A stretch of DNA of 64,000 bases from Qipengyuania gaetbuli (GTDB taxonomy: Bacteria; Pseudomonadota; Alphaproteobacteria; Sphingomonadales; Sphingomonadaceae), in contig NZ_JAIUZO010000002.1 of NCBI RefSeq assembly GCF_020171365.1, forward strand, positions 1,761,001 to 1,825,000, given 5' to 3'. Position numbers and translations under genes: made by a program. The notes beneath the pieces are model-generated. The model worked only from the letters and a program-made list of their open reading frames with translations. It made no database searches and was not told where the DNA came from. Numbering within the stretch: position 1 is the stretch's first letter; every line of letters begins with the position of its first letter. This document shows positions 51,213 to 60,686 of this stretch, in pieces.

Positions 51213-51824
51213 GTGCGCGTAAATCCGGTATCCCGTTTCCTGGCCCTGGCATTCGGCATGGTCGCCCTCGTGGCCACCCCGGTGGCGGCGCAGCAACGCT
51301 CGGACGGCTCGAAATTCCTCGAGGCGGTCCGCAAGCGTGACGGAGACACCGCGACGCAGCTGCTGGACGAGCCGGGCTCGACCATCATCAATGCGCGCGA
51401 CATCACCACGGGCGAGACGGGTCTGCACGCCGTGGCCGAACGCCGCGACCTGACGTGGGTGCGCTTCCTCCTCCAGCGCGGAGCCAATCCGAACATCGCC
51501 GACCGCAACGGCGTCACCCCCTTGCAGATCGCCGCCCAGCTCGGCTTCGTCGAAGGGGTCGAACGCCTGGCACAGGGCGGGGCGGACGTGGACGTGCGCA
51601 ATGTTGCCGGTGAAACTCCGCTGATCAGCGCGATCCACCGCCGCGACGTGGCCATGATCGAAGTGCTCATCAAGGCCGGCGCCAATCTCGACCGGACCGA
51701 CAATTCGGGCCGCACGGCGCGCGACTATGCCAAGCTCATGGGCGAAGGCAGCAAGGTCATGGGGGCCATTACCGCCGCCGAAGAAGCGCGCGGCAAGCAG
51801 GCCGAAACCTACGGGCCGAACTGA
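51213..51824 (+). CDS. Exported ankyrin-repeat protein
   Basis: 203 aa. A signal peptide (ATPVAAQQR) precedes four ankyrin repeats (about 50-180), for example NGVTPLQIAAQLGFVEGVERL and AGETPLISAIHRRDVAMIEVL read in parts. It should act in protein-protein contact in the periplasm. It starts with GTG; AAGGAGAAAG lies upstream. It overlaps the COQ9 gene by 1 nt. Confidence 0.88.
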   Translation: MRVNPVSRFLALAFGMVALVATPVAAQQRSDGSKFLEAVRKRDGDTATQLLDEPGSTIINARDITTGETGLHAVAERRDLTWVRFLLQRGANPNIADRNGVTPLQIAAQLGFVEGVERLAQGGADVDVRNVAGETPLISAIHRRDVAMIEVLIKAGANLDRTDNSGRTARDYAKLMGEGSKVMGAITAAEEARGKQAETYGPN

Positions 51825-52498
51825 TGGCTGACACCGCTGCTCCCGATATCGCCGACCTGACGCTCGACGAATTGCGCCTCGCGCTGGCCCCGGCCATCGC
51901 CGATGCCGCGATCTTCGACGGGTGGAGCGATGCCGCGCTCGAAATGGCGGCAGACCAGCTGGGCGCAGACATCGATGTCGCGCGCCTCGCCTTCAAGGGC
52001 GGTGCGATCGACATGGTCTTCGCCTGGATCGAGGCAGTCGACCTAGGGATGGCCGCTGCCTTCCCCGACGACGTTATCGGCAAGATGAAGATCCGTGAGC
52101 GCATCCGAAGCCTCGTCCAGTTCCGCCTCGATGCGGTGGCAGGACAGGAAGAGGCGCTGCGCCGAGCGCTCGCCATCATGGCGATGCCTCAGAACGCGCC
52201 TGCTTCGGCGAAGCGCGGCTGGCAGACCGCCGACCTGATGTGGCGGCTCGCGGGCGACACGGCGACCGACTACAACCACTTTACCAAGCGCGCGATCCTC
52301 GCCTCGATCTACGGTGCGACGCTGGCCGTGTTCGTCGAGGACGAGAGCGAGGGCAAGGCGGAGACGCGCGCCTTCCTCGACCGGCGCATCGAAGGGGTGA
52401 TGAAGTTCGAGAAGGTGAAGGCCAAGTGGCTCAACCCCGAACGAGAGACCTTCAGCCTGTCGCGCTTCCTCGGTCGTTTGCGCTATCCGGCGCGCTAA
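51824..52498 (+). CDS. COQ9 family protein
   Basis: 224 aa, TetR-fold lipid-binding protein that supports COQ7 hydroxylation in ubiquinone synthesis. Family signs: DGWSDAALEMAADQLG, LAFKGGAIDMVFAW, and TADLMWRLAGDTATDYNHFTKRAILASIYG read in parts. Mitochondrial COQ9 descends from the alphaproteobacterial form, which supports the lineage call. Confidence 0.92.
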   Translation: MADTAAPDIADLTLDELRLALAPAIADAAIFDGWSDAALEMAADQLGADIDVARLAFKGGAIDMVFAWIEAVDLGMAAAFPDDVIGKMKIRERIRSLVQFRLDAVAGQEEALRRALAIMAMPQNAPASAKRGWQTADLMWRLAGDTATDYNHFTKRAILASIYGATLAVFVEDESEGKAETRAFLDRRIEGVMKFEKVKAKWLNPERETFSLSRFLGRLRYPAR

Positions 52499-52506
52499 CC
52501 GACGCT

Positions 52507-52525
52507 ATTGATAACCAGTTGCAAT
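52507..52525. promoter_or_regulatory. Possible iron-regulator site before feoA
   Basis: ATTGATAACCAGTTGCAAT is a loose inverted repeat (ATTG...CAAT) 30 nt upstream of feoA. Fur-type control of feo genes is usual, but the match to any Fur box is weak. Confidence 0.25.
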
Positions 52526-52554
52526 AAGCGCGGCGATCTGACAGGGCGGCCCGC

Positions 52555-52794
52555 ATGACTCTGGACGCTCTCGAAAGCGGAACTGCGGCGCGAATCGTCG
52601 CCGTAGACTGGCCCAGCCTGGCCGAGGACGAAGGCAAGCGCTTGCGCGCCCTCGGCGTGGACGAGGGGGCCGAGGTCGCCGTGATCCATCGCGGGATTTT
52701 CGGCACGCGCGACCCGCTGGCGCTGCGCCTCGGCAACATGACCATCGCCATCCGCCGCGTCCACGCGAAGGCGATCGAGGTGGACGCAGCATGA
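52555..52794 (+). CDS. feoA: FeoA ferrous iron transport accessory protein
   Basis: 79-aa SH3-like protein that assists FeoB. Core strands: GTAARIVAVDWPS, RLRALGVDEGAEVAVIHRG, and DPLALRLGNMTIAIRR with the usual metal/ligand-binding loops. It overlaps feoB by 4 nt. Confidence 0.9.
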   Translation: MTLDALESGTAARIVAVDWPSLAEDEGKRLRALGVDEGAEVAVIHRGIFGTRDPLALRLGNMTIAIRRVHAKAIEVDAA

Positions 52795-54638
52795 GCCGCA
52801 AGCGCACCGCAGCCCTTGTCGGCAATCCCAATTCGGGCAAGTCCGCGCTCTTCAACGCGCTGACCGGCGCCCGCCAGAAGATCGCGAACTATGCGGGCGT
52901 CACGGTGGAGCGCAAGGCGGGCCGCCTGGTCCTGCCAAGCGGCGAACCGGTCGAACTGCTTGACCTTCCCGGCTCCTACAGCTTCGATGCCGCCAGCCCC
53001 GACGAGGCAGTCACCCGCGACGTGGTCAAGGGCACGTTCGAGGGCGAGGCCGTCCCGGACGTCATCATCCTGGTGCTCGACGCGGCCAATCTCGAACAGC
53101 ATCTCGTCTTTGCACAGGAAGTGCTCGAGCTCGGCCGGCCCACGGTGGTCGCGCTCAACATGATCGACCTCGCCGAACGCGACGGGCTGACGCTCGACCC
53201 GGCGGCTTTGTCGCAGGCGCTCGGCGTGCCGGTGATCCCGACCGTGGCGGTACGCCGCAAGGGCCTGGCCGAACTGACCGACGCCATCGCCGAGGCGGAA
53301 ACGCATGCGGACGAGGAAGCGCACACGCGCTGGCACGTCACGCTGCCCGAACGGCGCCTGTCGGCCAAGCATATGGCCCGCGCCGCGATCCTGTCGAAAT
53401 CGGCCCGTCACACGATCGAGAACGGCGTTGACCGCGTGCTGCTCAATCCGTGGATCGGGCCGGTCATCCTGTTCGGCCTGCTGTTCGTTGTCTTCCAGGC
53501 CGTGTTCGCCTGGGCGACGCCCTTTGCCGACGCGCTGGAAGGCGGGGTGGGCGTCATCTCGCAAGGCGTCTCCGATACGCTGCCCGAAGGCCTGCTGCGC
53601 GATTTCCTGACCGAAGGCGTACTGGCGGGCGTGGGCTCGGTCGTGGTCTTCCTGCCGCAGATCATCATCCTGTTCTTCTTCATCCTGGTCATGGAAGCGA
53701 GCGGCTACATGGCGCGTGCGGCCTTCCTCATGGACCGGCTGATGGCGAGCGTCGGCCTGTCGGGCCGCAGCTTCATCCCGCTGCTGTCGAGCTTTGCCTG
53801 CGCCATTCCCGGCATCATGGCGACGCGCTCGATCTCCGATCCCAAGGACCGGCTGACCACCATCCTGATCGCCCCGCTGATGACCTGTTCGGCGCGCCTG
53901 CCGGTCTATGCCGTGGTCATCGCTGCAGTCATCCCGCAGACCAGCGTCGGGCCGGGCGTGGGCCTCCAGGGCCTTGTCCTGTTTGCGCTCTACGTCGCCG
54001 GTATCGTCGGAGCCATGGCGGTCGCGCTGGTGCTGCGCCGCACGGTCACCAAGGGCGCGGCCTCCGGCTTCATCATGGAGCTGCCGCGCTACCAGCTGCC
54101 ACGGGCGAAGGACCTCCTCATCGGCCTGTGGCAGCGCGCCTGGGTCTTCCTGCGCCGCGCCGGTACGATCATCTTCGTCGCCACGATCGCGCTGTGGGTG
54201 CTGCTGAGCTTCCCCAAGGCGGAAGCCGGCGAAAGCCAGCTCGATGCGAGCTTTGCAGGCGCCATCGCCGATACGCTGCACCCGGTGCTCGCGCCCGTGG
54301 GCTTCAACCGCGAAATGAGCCTGGCCATCGTGCCGGCCATCGCCGCGCGCGAGGTTGCCGTCTCCGCGCTTGCCACGACCTATGCCGTCGATGCCGAGGA
54401 CGAGGAACTGGCCGCGCAGGGCGTGACCGCCCAGATCGCCGCGCTGTGGAGCCTGCCGACCGCGCTGGCCTTCCTTGCATGGTTCGTCTTCGCCCCGCAG
54501 TGCCTGTCGACCATCGCGGTCGCCCGGCGCGAGACGAACGGGTGGAAATGGCCCGCCGTCATGGTCGGCTATCTCTTCGCGCTGGCATGGCTGGCGGCGG
54601 GAGCGACCTACTGGATCGCGGTGAGCCTGGGGCTTTAG
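52791..54638 (+). CDS. feoB: Ferrous iron transporter FeoB
   Basis: 615-aa inner-membrane Fe(II) transporter. The N-terminal G domain has G1 GNPNSGKSALFNALTG, G3 DLPGSYS and G4 LNMID. The membrane part has two Gate motifs (SFACAIPGIMATRSI; APLMTCSARLPVY). It is shorter than E. coli FeoB because the C-terminal cytoplasmic tail is missing, as in many alphaproteobacteria. Confidence 0.95.
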   Translation: MSRKRTAALVGNPNSGKSALFNALTGARQKIANYAGVTVERKAGRLVLPSGEPVELLDLPGSYSFDAASPDEAVTRDVVKGTFEGEAVPDVIILVLDAANLEQHLVFAQEVLELGRPTVVALNMIDLAERDGLTLDPAALSQALGVPVIPTVAVRRKGLAELTDAIAEAETHADEEAHTRWHVTLPERRLSAKHMARAAILSKSARHTIENGVDRVLLNPWIGPVILFGLLFVVFQAVFAWATPFADALEGGVGVISQGVSDTLPEGLLRDFLTEGVLAGVGSVVVFLPQIIILFFFILVMEASGYMARAAFLMDRLMASVGLSGRSFIPLLSSFACAIPGIMATRSISDPKDRLTTILIAPLMTCSARLPVYAVVIAAVIPQTSVGPGVGLQGLVLFALYVAGIVGAMAVALVLRRTVTKGAASGFIMELPRYQLPRAKDLLIGLWQRAWVFLRRAGTIIFVATIALWVLLSFPKAEAGESQLDASFAGAIADTLHPVLAPVGFNREMSLAIVPAIAAREVAVSALATTYAVDAEDEELAAQGVTAQIAALWSLPTALAFLAWFVFAPQCLSTIAVARRETNGWKWPAVMVGYLFALAWLAAGATYWIAVSLGL

Positions 54639-54729
54639 CTCCGCTTCGGTGGAAAGCTTGCTCGCGCCCTAGAACCGACTCGCTCGCTTCGTTAGGCCAC
54701 GTGCCAACAAGTTACGAAGGAACGATTCG

Positions 54730-55272
54730 ATGGCCGGTAGCCTCAACAAAGTCATGCTGATCGGAAACCTGGGTGCAGACCCGGAAATCCGCAGCTTCCA
54801 GAACGGCGGCAAGGTCGCGAACCTGCGCGTTGCCACCACCGAAACCTGGAAGGACCGCAATACTGGCGAACGCCAGGAACGCACCGAATGGCACACCGTT
54901 GCGATCTTTTCCGAAGGTCTGGTCGGCGTGGTCGAACGCTTCCTGCGCAAGGGTTCCAAGGTCTACATCGAAGGCCAGCTGCAGACCCGCAAGTGGCAGG
55001 ACCAGTCGGGCAATGACCGCTATTCGACCGAAGTCGTGATCCGCGGCATGAACGGCACGCTGACCATGCTCGACGGCGCCCAGGGTGGCGGCGGCGGCAA
55101 TCGCGGCGGCGGTGGCGGCGGTGGCAACTGGGACCAGGGCGGCGGTTCGTCGGGCGGTGGCTCGGGCGGAGGCTCGGGCGGCGGCTGGAACCAGGGCGGC
55201 GGTTCGTCCGGCGGCAGCCAGTCGGGCGGTGGCTCGAACTACGACGATCTCGACGACGACATTCCGTTCTGA
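54730..55272 (+). CDS. ssb: Single-stranded DNA-binding protein
   Basis: 180 aa. An OB fold (about 1-110) opens with [19 protein letters not shown] Gly-rich linker of GGGS/NQGG repeats (about 118-165) is followed by the acidic partner-binding tip DDDIPF. It coats single-stranded DNA in replication and repair. A bidirectional terminator follows. Confidence 0.97.
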   Translation: MAGSLNKVMLIGNLGADPEIRSFQNGGKVANLRVATTETWKDRNTGERQERTEWHTVAIFSEGLVGVVERFLRKGSKVYIEGQLQTRKWQDQSGNDRYSTEVVIRGMNGTLTMLDGAQGGGGGNRGGGGGGGNWDQGGGSSGGGSGGGSGGGWNQGGGSSGGSQSGGGSNYDDLDDDIPF

Positions 55273-55290
55273 TCGCCGGCAGACACGCCG

Positions 55291-55318
55291 AAAAGGGCCG
55301 CCATCGCGCGGCCCTTTT
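55291..55318. terminator. Bidirectional terminator between ssb and the YceD-type gene
   Basis: A perfect 11-bp stem AAAAGGGCCGC/GCGGCCCTTTT with loop CATCGC gives U-runs on both strands, fitting the convergent ssb and the 55331-55858 gene. Confidence 0.9.
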
Positions 55319-55330
55319 CTTTTGCGCCTT

Positions 55331-55858
55331 CTACTTCTTCAGCTTCGCGAGCGCTTCGGCCAGCGGGCCGCTGGGCTTTCGGTCCTCGTCGCTTTCGATG
55401 CCCTTTTCCGCGCGCACTCGGTCGGCGTCAGGGCCTTCGCGATAGGGATCGACGGCAAGGCCCAGTTCCTGCGCGATTGCCTCGCCGATATCGAAGGCTT
55501 CGCCCTCGTATTCGATCTCGTCGAGGTCGTCGGAGCTCAACTCGAATTCCTCGTCCGGCTCGTGTGCTGCGGGCGCGCTTTCTGGGACGAAGCGCAGTTC
55601 GAACTCCTCTGCGACCTCGTAAGTGAAGTCTTCGCGGCTGACCGCGCAAGGCTGTTCGACGCTTGCCGCAAGACTGCCGCGCGCAATGACTGCCTCGCCC
55701 TTGGGTTCGAAGGATACGCGAGCCGACAGGGCGGGCAGGGCCGTGATGCCGAAGCGGGAAGCGAGCGCAGCGCGCTCTGCCTCGCTCGCCTCGATAGTCA
55801 TTTCGCCGGGGGGAAGCGCGCGCGGCTTGATCATGCGTGAGAGTTCGGGCGCGCTCAT
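55331..55858 (-). CDS. YceD/DUF177 family protein
   Basis: 175 aa, acidic. Recognisable YceD/DUF177 core: the segment with EQPCAVSREDFTYEVAEEF and the acidic FELSSDDLDEIEYEGEAFDIG followed by DPYREGPDAD. Relatives support 23S rRNA/L32 function or lie in the plsX region, but this role is not shown here. It overlaps the CBP3-like gene by 4 nt. Confidence 0.88.
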   Translation of the reverse strand: MSAPELSRMIKPRALPPGEMTIEASEAERAALASRFGITALPALSARVSFEPKGEAVIARGSLAASVEQPCAVSREDFTYEVAEEFELRFVPESAPAAHEPDEEFELSSDDLDEIEYEGEAFDIGEAIAQELGLAVDPYREGPDADRVRAEKGIESDEDRKPSGPLAEALAKLKK

Positions 55859-56373
55859 GCGGCGAACTCGCCCTTGCGCAGCTGGTTGGCGCTGGTCCGC
55901 GAAAGGCGCTTGTCGAGGCGGATCATGCGCTCCGCCAGCGCCTCGGCCTCGTCCTCCTGCGCCATGGTGACATTGCGGCGCACCGCATCGGCCAGCGCCG
56001 CGCGGTCTTCGTCGGCCAGCGCCTTGCGATAGGCGCCGAGACGCCCGCCCATCGTGCTCATCAGCGTGCCGATCTTCTTGCCGACCGTGGGATCGCCGAT
56101 GCCCGCTTCACGCAGCTGGCCCTCCATGTCTTCGACGAACAGTTCGGTCAGTAGCGCGGTGTGGGGTGCGAGGTCCGCATCCTTTTCCATCCGCAGCAAT
56201 GCGAGGCTGAGCGAAAGCGTGACCATGTCGAAGCGTCCTTCGACCGTGTCGGCAACGCCGCACATCCGGTACCAGTCGGGGTCGCGCGCTTCCTCCACGA
56301 CGCGGTGCCACAGCGGGCGCCACTGTTCGCGCGGGTCGGCTTGCGTTCCGAAAAGACGGGATAGGAAGGACAT
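55855..56373 (-). CDS. Ubiquinol-cytochrome c chaperone (CBP3-like)
   Basis: 172-aa helical protein of the CBP3 family that helps assemble cytochrome b of complex III. Family signs: RPLWHRVVEEARDPDWY near the N-terminus, VADTVEGRFDMVTLSLSLAL and LFVEDMEGQLREAGIGD. Cytoplasmic. Confidence 0.9.
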   Translation of the reverse strand: MSFLSRLFGTQADPREQWRPLWHRVVEEARDPDWYRMCGVADTVEGRFDMVTLSLSLALLRMEKDADLAPHTALLTELFVEDMEGQLREAGIGDPTVGKKIGTLMSTMGGRLGAYRKALADEDRAALADAVRRNVTMAQEDEAEALAERMIRLDKRLSRTSANQLRKGEFAA

Positions 56374-56543
56374 CTAATGCTTCTTTCTGTTCAATCGTTC
56401 AGCGGCAATTCAAGCCGCCATCCCCACCGCAGCACGACACGCACGTTGCAAGCTACGTCCCAGCGGTTTAGGGCGTGGGCCGCATATAGGATGCGCTGGC
56501 GACAAGGCCAAGCGCGCCGCCAGGATGGAGACACGCTGTTCCC

Positions 56544-57014
56544 ATGAACAGGTCCAAGATTTTCGGTATCGCCGCGATCCTCGCGGCAGGCCTCGCCACC
56601 ACCGCCTGCAGCTCGATCAAGGAATCGCGCGGCTATATCGTCGACAGCATCCTGGTCAGCACGGTCCAGCCGGGCATTGACAACGAGCGCAGCGTGGCCG
56701 CCACTCTCGGCCGCCCGACCTTCACCAGCCAGTTCGGCGATCCGACCTGGTATTACGTGTCGAGCACGACGGGCCGTAAGCCCTTCGTTCGCCCGAGCAT
56801 TCGCGAACACCAGGTGCTGGCGGTCAAGTTCGATGCGTCCGGCAACGTGATCTCCGCCGACCGCACCGGCCTCGAAAAGGTCGTCTATCTCTCGCCCGAT
56901 GGCGACGAGACGCCGACGCTCGGCCGCGAGCGCAGTTTCCTCGAAGACCTGTTCGGAAATATCGGCACCGTGGGCCAGCCCGGCCTCGGCGGACAGCAGG
57001 GTCCGGGAAGCTGA
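56544..57014 (+). CDS. bamE: BamE/SmpA outer-membrane assembly lipoprotein
   Basis: 156-aa lipoprotein. Lipobox TTACSS is followed by the SmpA/OmlA fold (GIDNERSVAATLGRPTFTSQF and WYYVSS...). It is part of the BAM machine that inserts outer-membrane proteins. The C-terminal Gly-rich tail (GQPGLGGQQGPGS) is extra. The gene is divergent from the CBP3-like gene. Confidence 0.92.
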   Translation: MNRSKIFGIAAILAAGLATTACSSIKESRGYIVDSILVSTVQPGIDNERSVAATLGRPTFTSQFGDPTWYYVSSTTGRKPFVRPSIREHQVLAVKFDASGNVISADRTGLEKVVYLSPDGDETPTLGRERSFLEDLFGNIGTVGQPGLGGQQGPGS

Positions 57015-57053
57015 TCGCTTGACCCTGTTGCGGCGCACCCCATATCGCGCCGC

Positions 57054-57614
57054 ATGGACGATAGAGAAAACCGCCACGGCCTGACCAAGTGGCACGGCAC
57101 CACCATCATCGGGGTACGCAAGGGCGATCGCATTGTCGTTGCCGGGGACGGACAGGTCTCCATGGGCAACACGGTCATGAAGCCCAATGCGCGCAAGGTT
57201 CGCCGGATCGGTGAGGGCGGCAAGGTCGTCGCCGGTTTCGCCGGCGCCACCGCCGATGCCTTCACCCTGTTCGAGCGGCTGGAAAAGAAGCTCGAACAGT
57301 ACAGCGGCCAGCTGCTGCGCGCCGCGGTCGAGCTGACCAAGGACTGGCGCACCGACAAGTACCTGCGCAATCTCGAAGCGCTGATGATCGTGGCCGACAA
57401 GGACAATCTCCTCGTCCTCACCGGCAATGGGGACGTGCTGGAACCGGAAGGCGGCATCACCGCCATCGGCTCGGGCGGCAACTACGCGCTGGCCGCCGCC
57501 AAGGCGATCGCCGAATATGAAGACGATCCCGAAGTGATTGCGCGCAAGGCCATGAAGGTCGCCGCCGACATCTGCGTCTTCACCAATGGCAATGTGACCC
57601 TCGAAGAGGTCTGA
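57054..57614 (+). CDS. hslV: HslV protease subunit
   Basis: 186-aa proteasome-like peptidase. A propeptide of about 15 residues ends at WHG, exposing the catalytic Thr in [23 protein letters not shown] and [16 protein letters not shown] are typical. It forms the HslVU protease with the next gene (8-nt gap). Confidence 0.96.
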   Translation: MDDRENRHGLTKWHGTTIIGVRKGDRIVVAGDGQVSMGNTVMKPNARKVRRIGEGGKVVAGFAGATADAFTLFERLEKKLEQYSGQLLRAAVELTKDWRTDKYLRNLEALMIVADKDNLLVLTGNGDVLEPEGGITAIGSGGNYALAAAKAIAEYEDDPEVIARKAMKVAADICVFTNGNVTLEEV

Positions 57615-57622
57615 GCACCTAC

Positions 57623-58921
57623 ATGGACAATCTGACACCCAAGGCGATCGTCGCCGCGCTCGACGAGCACATCATCGGGCAGAAGGACGCCAAGCGCGCC
57701 GTTGCCGTGGCGCTTCGCAACCGCTGGCGCCGCCAGCGACTTGCCGCGGACCTGCGCGACGAGGTGACGCCCAAGAACATCCTCATGATCGGCCCCACCG
57801 GCTGCGGCAAGACCGAGATCAGCCGCCGCTTGGCCAAGCTGGCCGAGGCCCCCTTCGTGAAGGTCGAAGCGACCAAGTTCACCGAGGTCGGCTATGTCGG
57901 CCGCGACGTCGAACAGATCGCCCGCGACCTCGTCGAAGAGGCTATCCGGCTGGAAAAGGAACGCCGCCGCGAAGCCGTGCGCGAAGCGGCTAGCCAGGCG
58001 GCGATGGACCGCCTGCTCAACGCGCTCGTCGGCGAGAATGCCAGCGAGGCGACGCGCGAGGCTTTCCGCGAACGAATCGTCCAGAACGCGATGAACGAGA
58101 CCGAGGTCGAGATCGACGTGAAGGACCAGCCGGCCAGCAACATGGAAATCCCCGGCATGCCCGGCAATGTCGGCATGATTGACCTGTCCGACATGCTCGG
58201 CAAGGCTATGGGCCGCACGCCGACCAAGCGGCGCAAGCTCAAGGTCCCCGATGCGTGGGACAAGCTGGTCGAGGAAGAGGCCGAGAAGCGCATGGACCAG
58301 GACGACGTGCACCGCGTCGCGCTGGAGAATGCCGAGACCAACGGCATCGTCTTCCTCGACGAGATCGACAAGATCGCCGTCAGCGACGTGCGCGGCGGCT
58401 CCGTTTCGCGCGAAGGCGTGCAGCGCGACCTGCTGCCGCTGATCGAGGGCACGACGGTTGCTACCAAGTACGGCCCGATGAAGACCGACCATGTGCTCTT
58501 CATCGCTTCGGGCGCGTTCCATGTCGCGAAGCCTTCGGACATGCTGCCCGAATTGCAGGGCCGCCTGCCGATCCGCGTCGAACTGCGTGCGCTGACGGAA
58601 GAAGACTTCGTGCGCATCCTTACCGAGACGCGCGCCAACCTCGTCGAACAGTACCGCGCGCTGATCGGGACTGAAGAGGTCACGCTCGAGATCACCGACG
58701 ATGCCATTGCCGAAGTCGCCAAGATCGCGGCGCGGGTGAACGAAAGCGTCGAGAATATCGGTGCCCGCCGCCTGCAGACCGTGATGGAACGCCTGCTGGA
58801 AGACATCAGCTTCGAGGCGGAAGAGCACAAGGGCGAGACGGTGACCGTGGATGCGGCTTATGTCCGCGAACGGCTCGACGACCTTGCAGGCGATGCGGAT
58901 CTGAGCAAGTACATCCTCTGA
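57623..58921 (+). CDS. hslU: HslU ATPase subunit
   Basis: 432-aa AAA+ unfoldase. Walker [18 protein letters not shown], Walker [11 protein letters not shown], an intermediate I domain (about 110-220), sensor-2 [20 protein letters not shown], and C-terminal LSKYIL, which docks into HslV. The stop overlaps the start of the ACT protein (TGATG). Confidence 0.97.
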   Translation: MDNLTPKAIVAALDEHIIGQKDAKRAVAVALRNRWRRQRLAADLRDEVTPKNILMIGPTGCGKTEISRRLAKLAEAPFVKVEATKFTEVGYVGRDVEQIARDLVEEAIRLEKERRREAVREAASQAAMDRLLNALVGENASEATREAFRERIVQNAMNETEVEIDVKDQPASNMEIPGMPGNVGMIDLSDMLGKAMGRTPTKRRKLKVPDAWDKLVEEEAEKRMDQDDVHRVALENAETNGIVFLDEIDKIAVSDVRGGSVSREGVQRDLLPLIEGTTVATKYGPMKTDHVLFIASGAFHVAKPSDMLPELQGRLPIRVELRALTEEDFVRILTETRANLVEQYRALIGTEEVTLEITDDAIAEVAKIAARVNESVENIGARRLQTVMERLLEDISFEAEEHKGETVTVDAAYVRERLDDLAGDADLSKYIL

Positions 58922-59328
58922 TGCCCGAAACCATCCTCCAGACCCAGGCGATGATCGCGGCCATGGCGCCGCGGCTCGACACGCAGCTCTGGAGGTTCGT
59001 GACCGTCACGCCCGACAAGGCGCCCGAATTGCTGGGCGCCGCCATCGGCACTTTCCGCGAAGACGAAGGCGTGACGGCCATCGTCCCGGCAGAGCTGGCG
59101 GATGAGGCGGGACTGGACGGCCCCGACTTCGCGCGCATCACGCTGATGGTGCATTCCGACCTCGAGGGCGTGGGGCTGACCGCGGCGGTTGCCACCGCGC
59201 TCGCCGATGCGGGCATTGCCTGCAACATGGTCGCAGCCTTCCACCACGACCACGCCTTCGTGCCCGCCGCGCACAGCAAGCGGGCGATGACGGTCCTCAA
59301 GATCCTGCAGGACAGCGCCGACCTCTAG
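58921..59328 (+). CDS. ACT-domain protein (DUF2241-like)
   Basis: 135 aa built of ACT-like folds. The N-terminal half has FVTVTPDKAPELLGAAIGTF, and the C-terminal half ITLMVHSDLEGVGLTAAVATAL, with CNMVAAFHHDHAFVP. Probably an amino-acid-sensing protein; the target is unknown. Translationally coupled to hslU. Confidence 0.85.
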   Translation: MPETILQTQAMIAAMAPRLDTQLWRFVTVTPDKAPELLGAAIGTFREDEGVTAIVPAELADEAGLDGPDFARITLMVHSDLEGVGLTAAVATALADAGIACNMVAAFHHDHAFVPAAHSKRAMTVLKILQDSADL

Positions 59329-59411
59329 GCCCGGTCAGGAGCGTTCCAGGGGGCTGCTTGCCTCTTCCACCAATTAAGGTCACACTTCCTCCGGGTTCGG
59401 GGGGACTTGCA

Positions 59412-60683
59412 ATGTGGGATCGGCTGAAGACGCTTTCGCTTTCAATCCGGATTCTGGTGGGGCTGGCTCTGGGGGCCGTAATCGGCCTCGCTTTGCCATC
59501 TACCGGCCGGAACGAGGGGGTGGACCAGTTCGTCGAGGCAGCCGCTATCGGAGGCAAGCTCTGGCTCCAGGCGCTCCAGATGACGATCCTGCCGCTCGTC
59601 TTCGGCCTCGTCGCAACGCTCTTCATCAGGTCCAGGGGACTGACGCAGGGTACGGGCAATGCAAGGCGCGCCTTCTATGTCATGATGGCCTTCTATTTGC
59701 TGGCCATTCCCATCGGAATTTTTTCGGTCGAGGTCTATCTGGGAGCCTTCCCGGTCACCGATGGCATGGCGCAGGCGTTGCGTTCGATGGCCGGCGAGGG
59801 CGTGCCGCAGGAAAGCCTGCACTGGCAGGATTCGGTGCTGTCGCTGGTCCCGGTGAACATCATTTCCGCTATGGCCGGACCCAGCCTGCTGCCGGTTCTG
59901 TTCTTTGCGCTGATCTTCGGTGCGGCGCTGGCCAAATTGCCGGAAGGAGAGGGCAAGCGGGTCCTGTCTTCGGCGCTCAACGGCCTCGTTGATGTAGCCT
60001 TCGTGATCGTCGACTGGGTCCTGCGGCTTGCCCCGGTGGGTGTGGCGCTGCTGATCCTTGCCACCACCCAGCGGTTCGGCGCCGATATCTTTGCAGGCCT
60101 GGCCCACTGGGTGATCCTTTCCAGCGCGAACGTGCTGAACGTGCTGGTGGTCGTCTATGTCATCGTTGCGCTGGCGACCAAGGTGCCGGTGCTCAGCTTC
60201 GCTAAGGCAATGCTCCCGGCGCAATCAGTCGCGGCCGGGACACAGAGCTCCACCGGGACAATGCCGGTCACTATCGAATCCTGCCGCACGATGGGCCTGT
60301 CGGAGGAGGCGATAGGAGCCACCGTTCCGCTGGCTGCCGTGGTATTCCGCCCCATTGCGCCCGCCTCCTTCGTTTTCACCTGCTCTTACGCCTCGGCCGT
60401 ATATGGCCTGCCTGCCGCAAGCTTCGCCTTGCTCCTGACTATCGGGCTGCTCGGCGTGCTGATGGAAATGGGATCGGTCGGCATTCCGAACGCGGCGACG
60501 GCCGTGGCCAAGTTCACGCCCTTTGCCGCCCTCGTGGGATTTCCGATCGAAATCATCGTCGTCTTCCTGGTGGTCGAGATCATCCCGGACATCGTTAAGA
60601 CCACGACCAACGTAACCGCCCATGCAGCCGCCGCCGCGATCGTGGACCGCGGTGTCGTGTCGGAGCCATCCCCCGCCGAATAA
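59412..60683 (+). CDS. Dicarboxylate/amino-acid:cation symporter (DAACS)
   Basis: 423-aa inner-membrane transporter of the glutamate/C4-dicarboxylate family. Hairpin/serine region and NMDGT-like site: here AGTQSSTGTMPVTIES replaces the usual loop, and the second motif reads TTTNVTAHAAAAAIV in place of the canonical ...NV.GD. So substrate preference may differ. The Met at 59412 precedes helix 1; an earlier in-frame Met at 59358 would add an unlikely Pro-rich end. Convergent with sulP, 3 nt apart. Confidence 0.88.
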   Translation: MWDRLKTLSLSIRILVGLALGAVIGLALPSTGRNEGVDQFVEAAAIGGKLWLQALQMTILPLVFGLVATLFIRSRGLTQGTGNARRAFYVMMAFYLLAIPIGIFSVEVYLGAFPVTDGMAQALRSMAGEGVPQESLHWQDSVLSLVPVNIISAMAGPSLLPVLFFALIFGAALAKLPEGEGKRVLSSALNGLVDVAFVIVDWVLRLAPVGVALLILATTQRFGADIFAGLAHWVILSSANVLNVLVVVYVIVALATKVPVLSFAKAMLPAQSVAAGTQSSTGTMPVTIESCRTMGLSEEAIGATVPLAAVVFRPIAPASFVFTCSYASAVYGLPAASFALLLTIGLLGVLMEMGSVGIPNAATAVAKFTPFAALVGFPIEIIVVFLVVEIIPDIVKTTTNVTAHAAAAAIVDRGVVSEPSPAE

Positions 60684-60686
60684 GGC

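Noticed and set aside
50554..51715. Long N-terminal extension of the YkgJ-type gene
   Set aside because: It overlaps the SCO1 and ankyrin genes. The Met at 50554 directly precedes the conserved domain.
52452..54281. 609-codon antisense frame
   Set aside because: It is antisense to feoAB and rich in Asp/Arg/Gln/His repeats with no recognisable fold.
55082..55240. GGC-rich repeats as a CRISPR or microsatellite
   Set aside because: They encode the Gly-rich linker of SSB and have no spacer structure.
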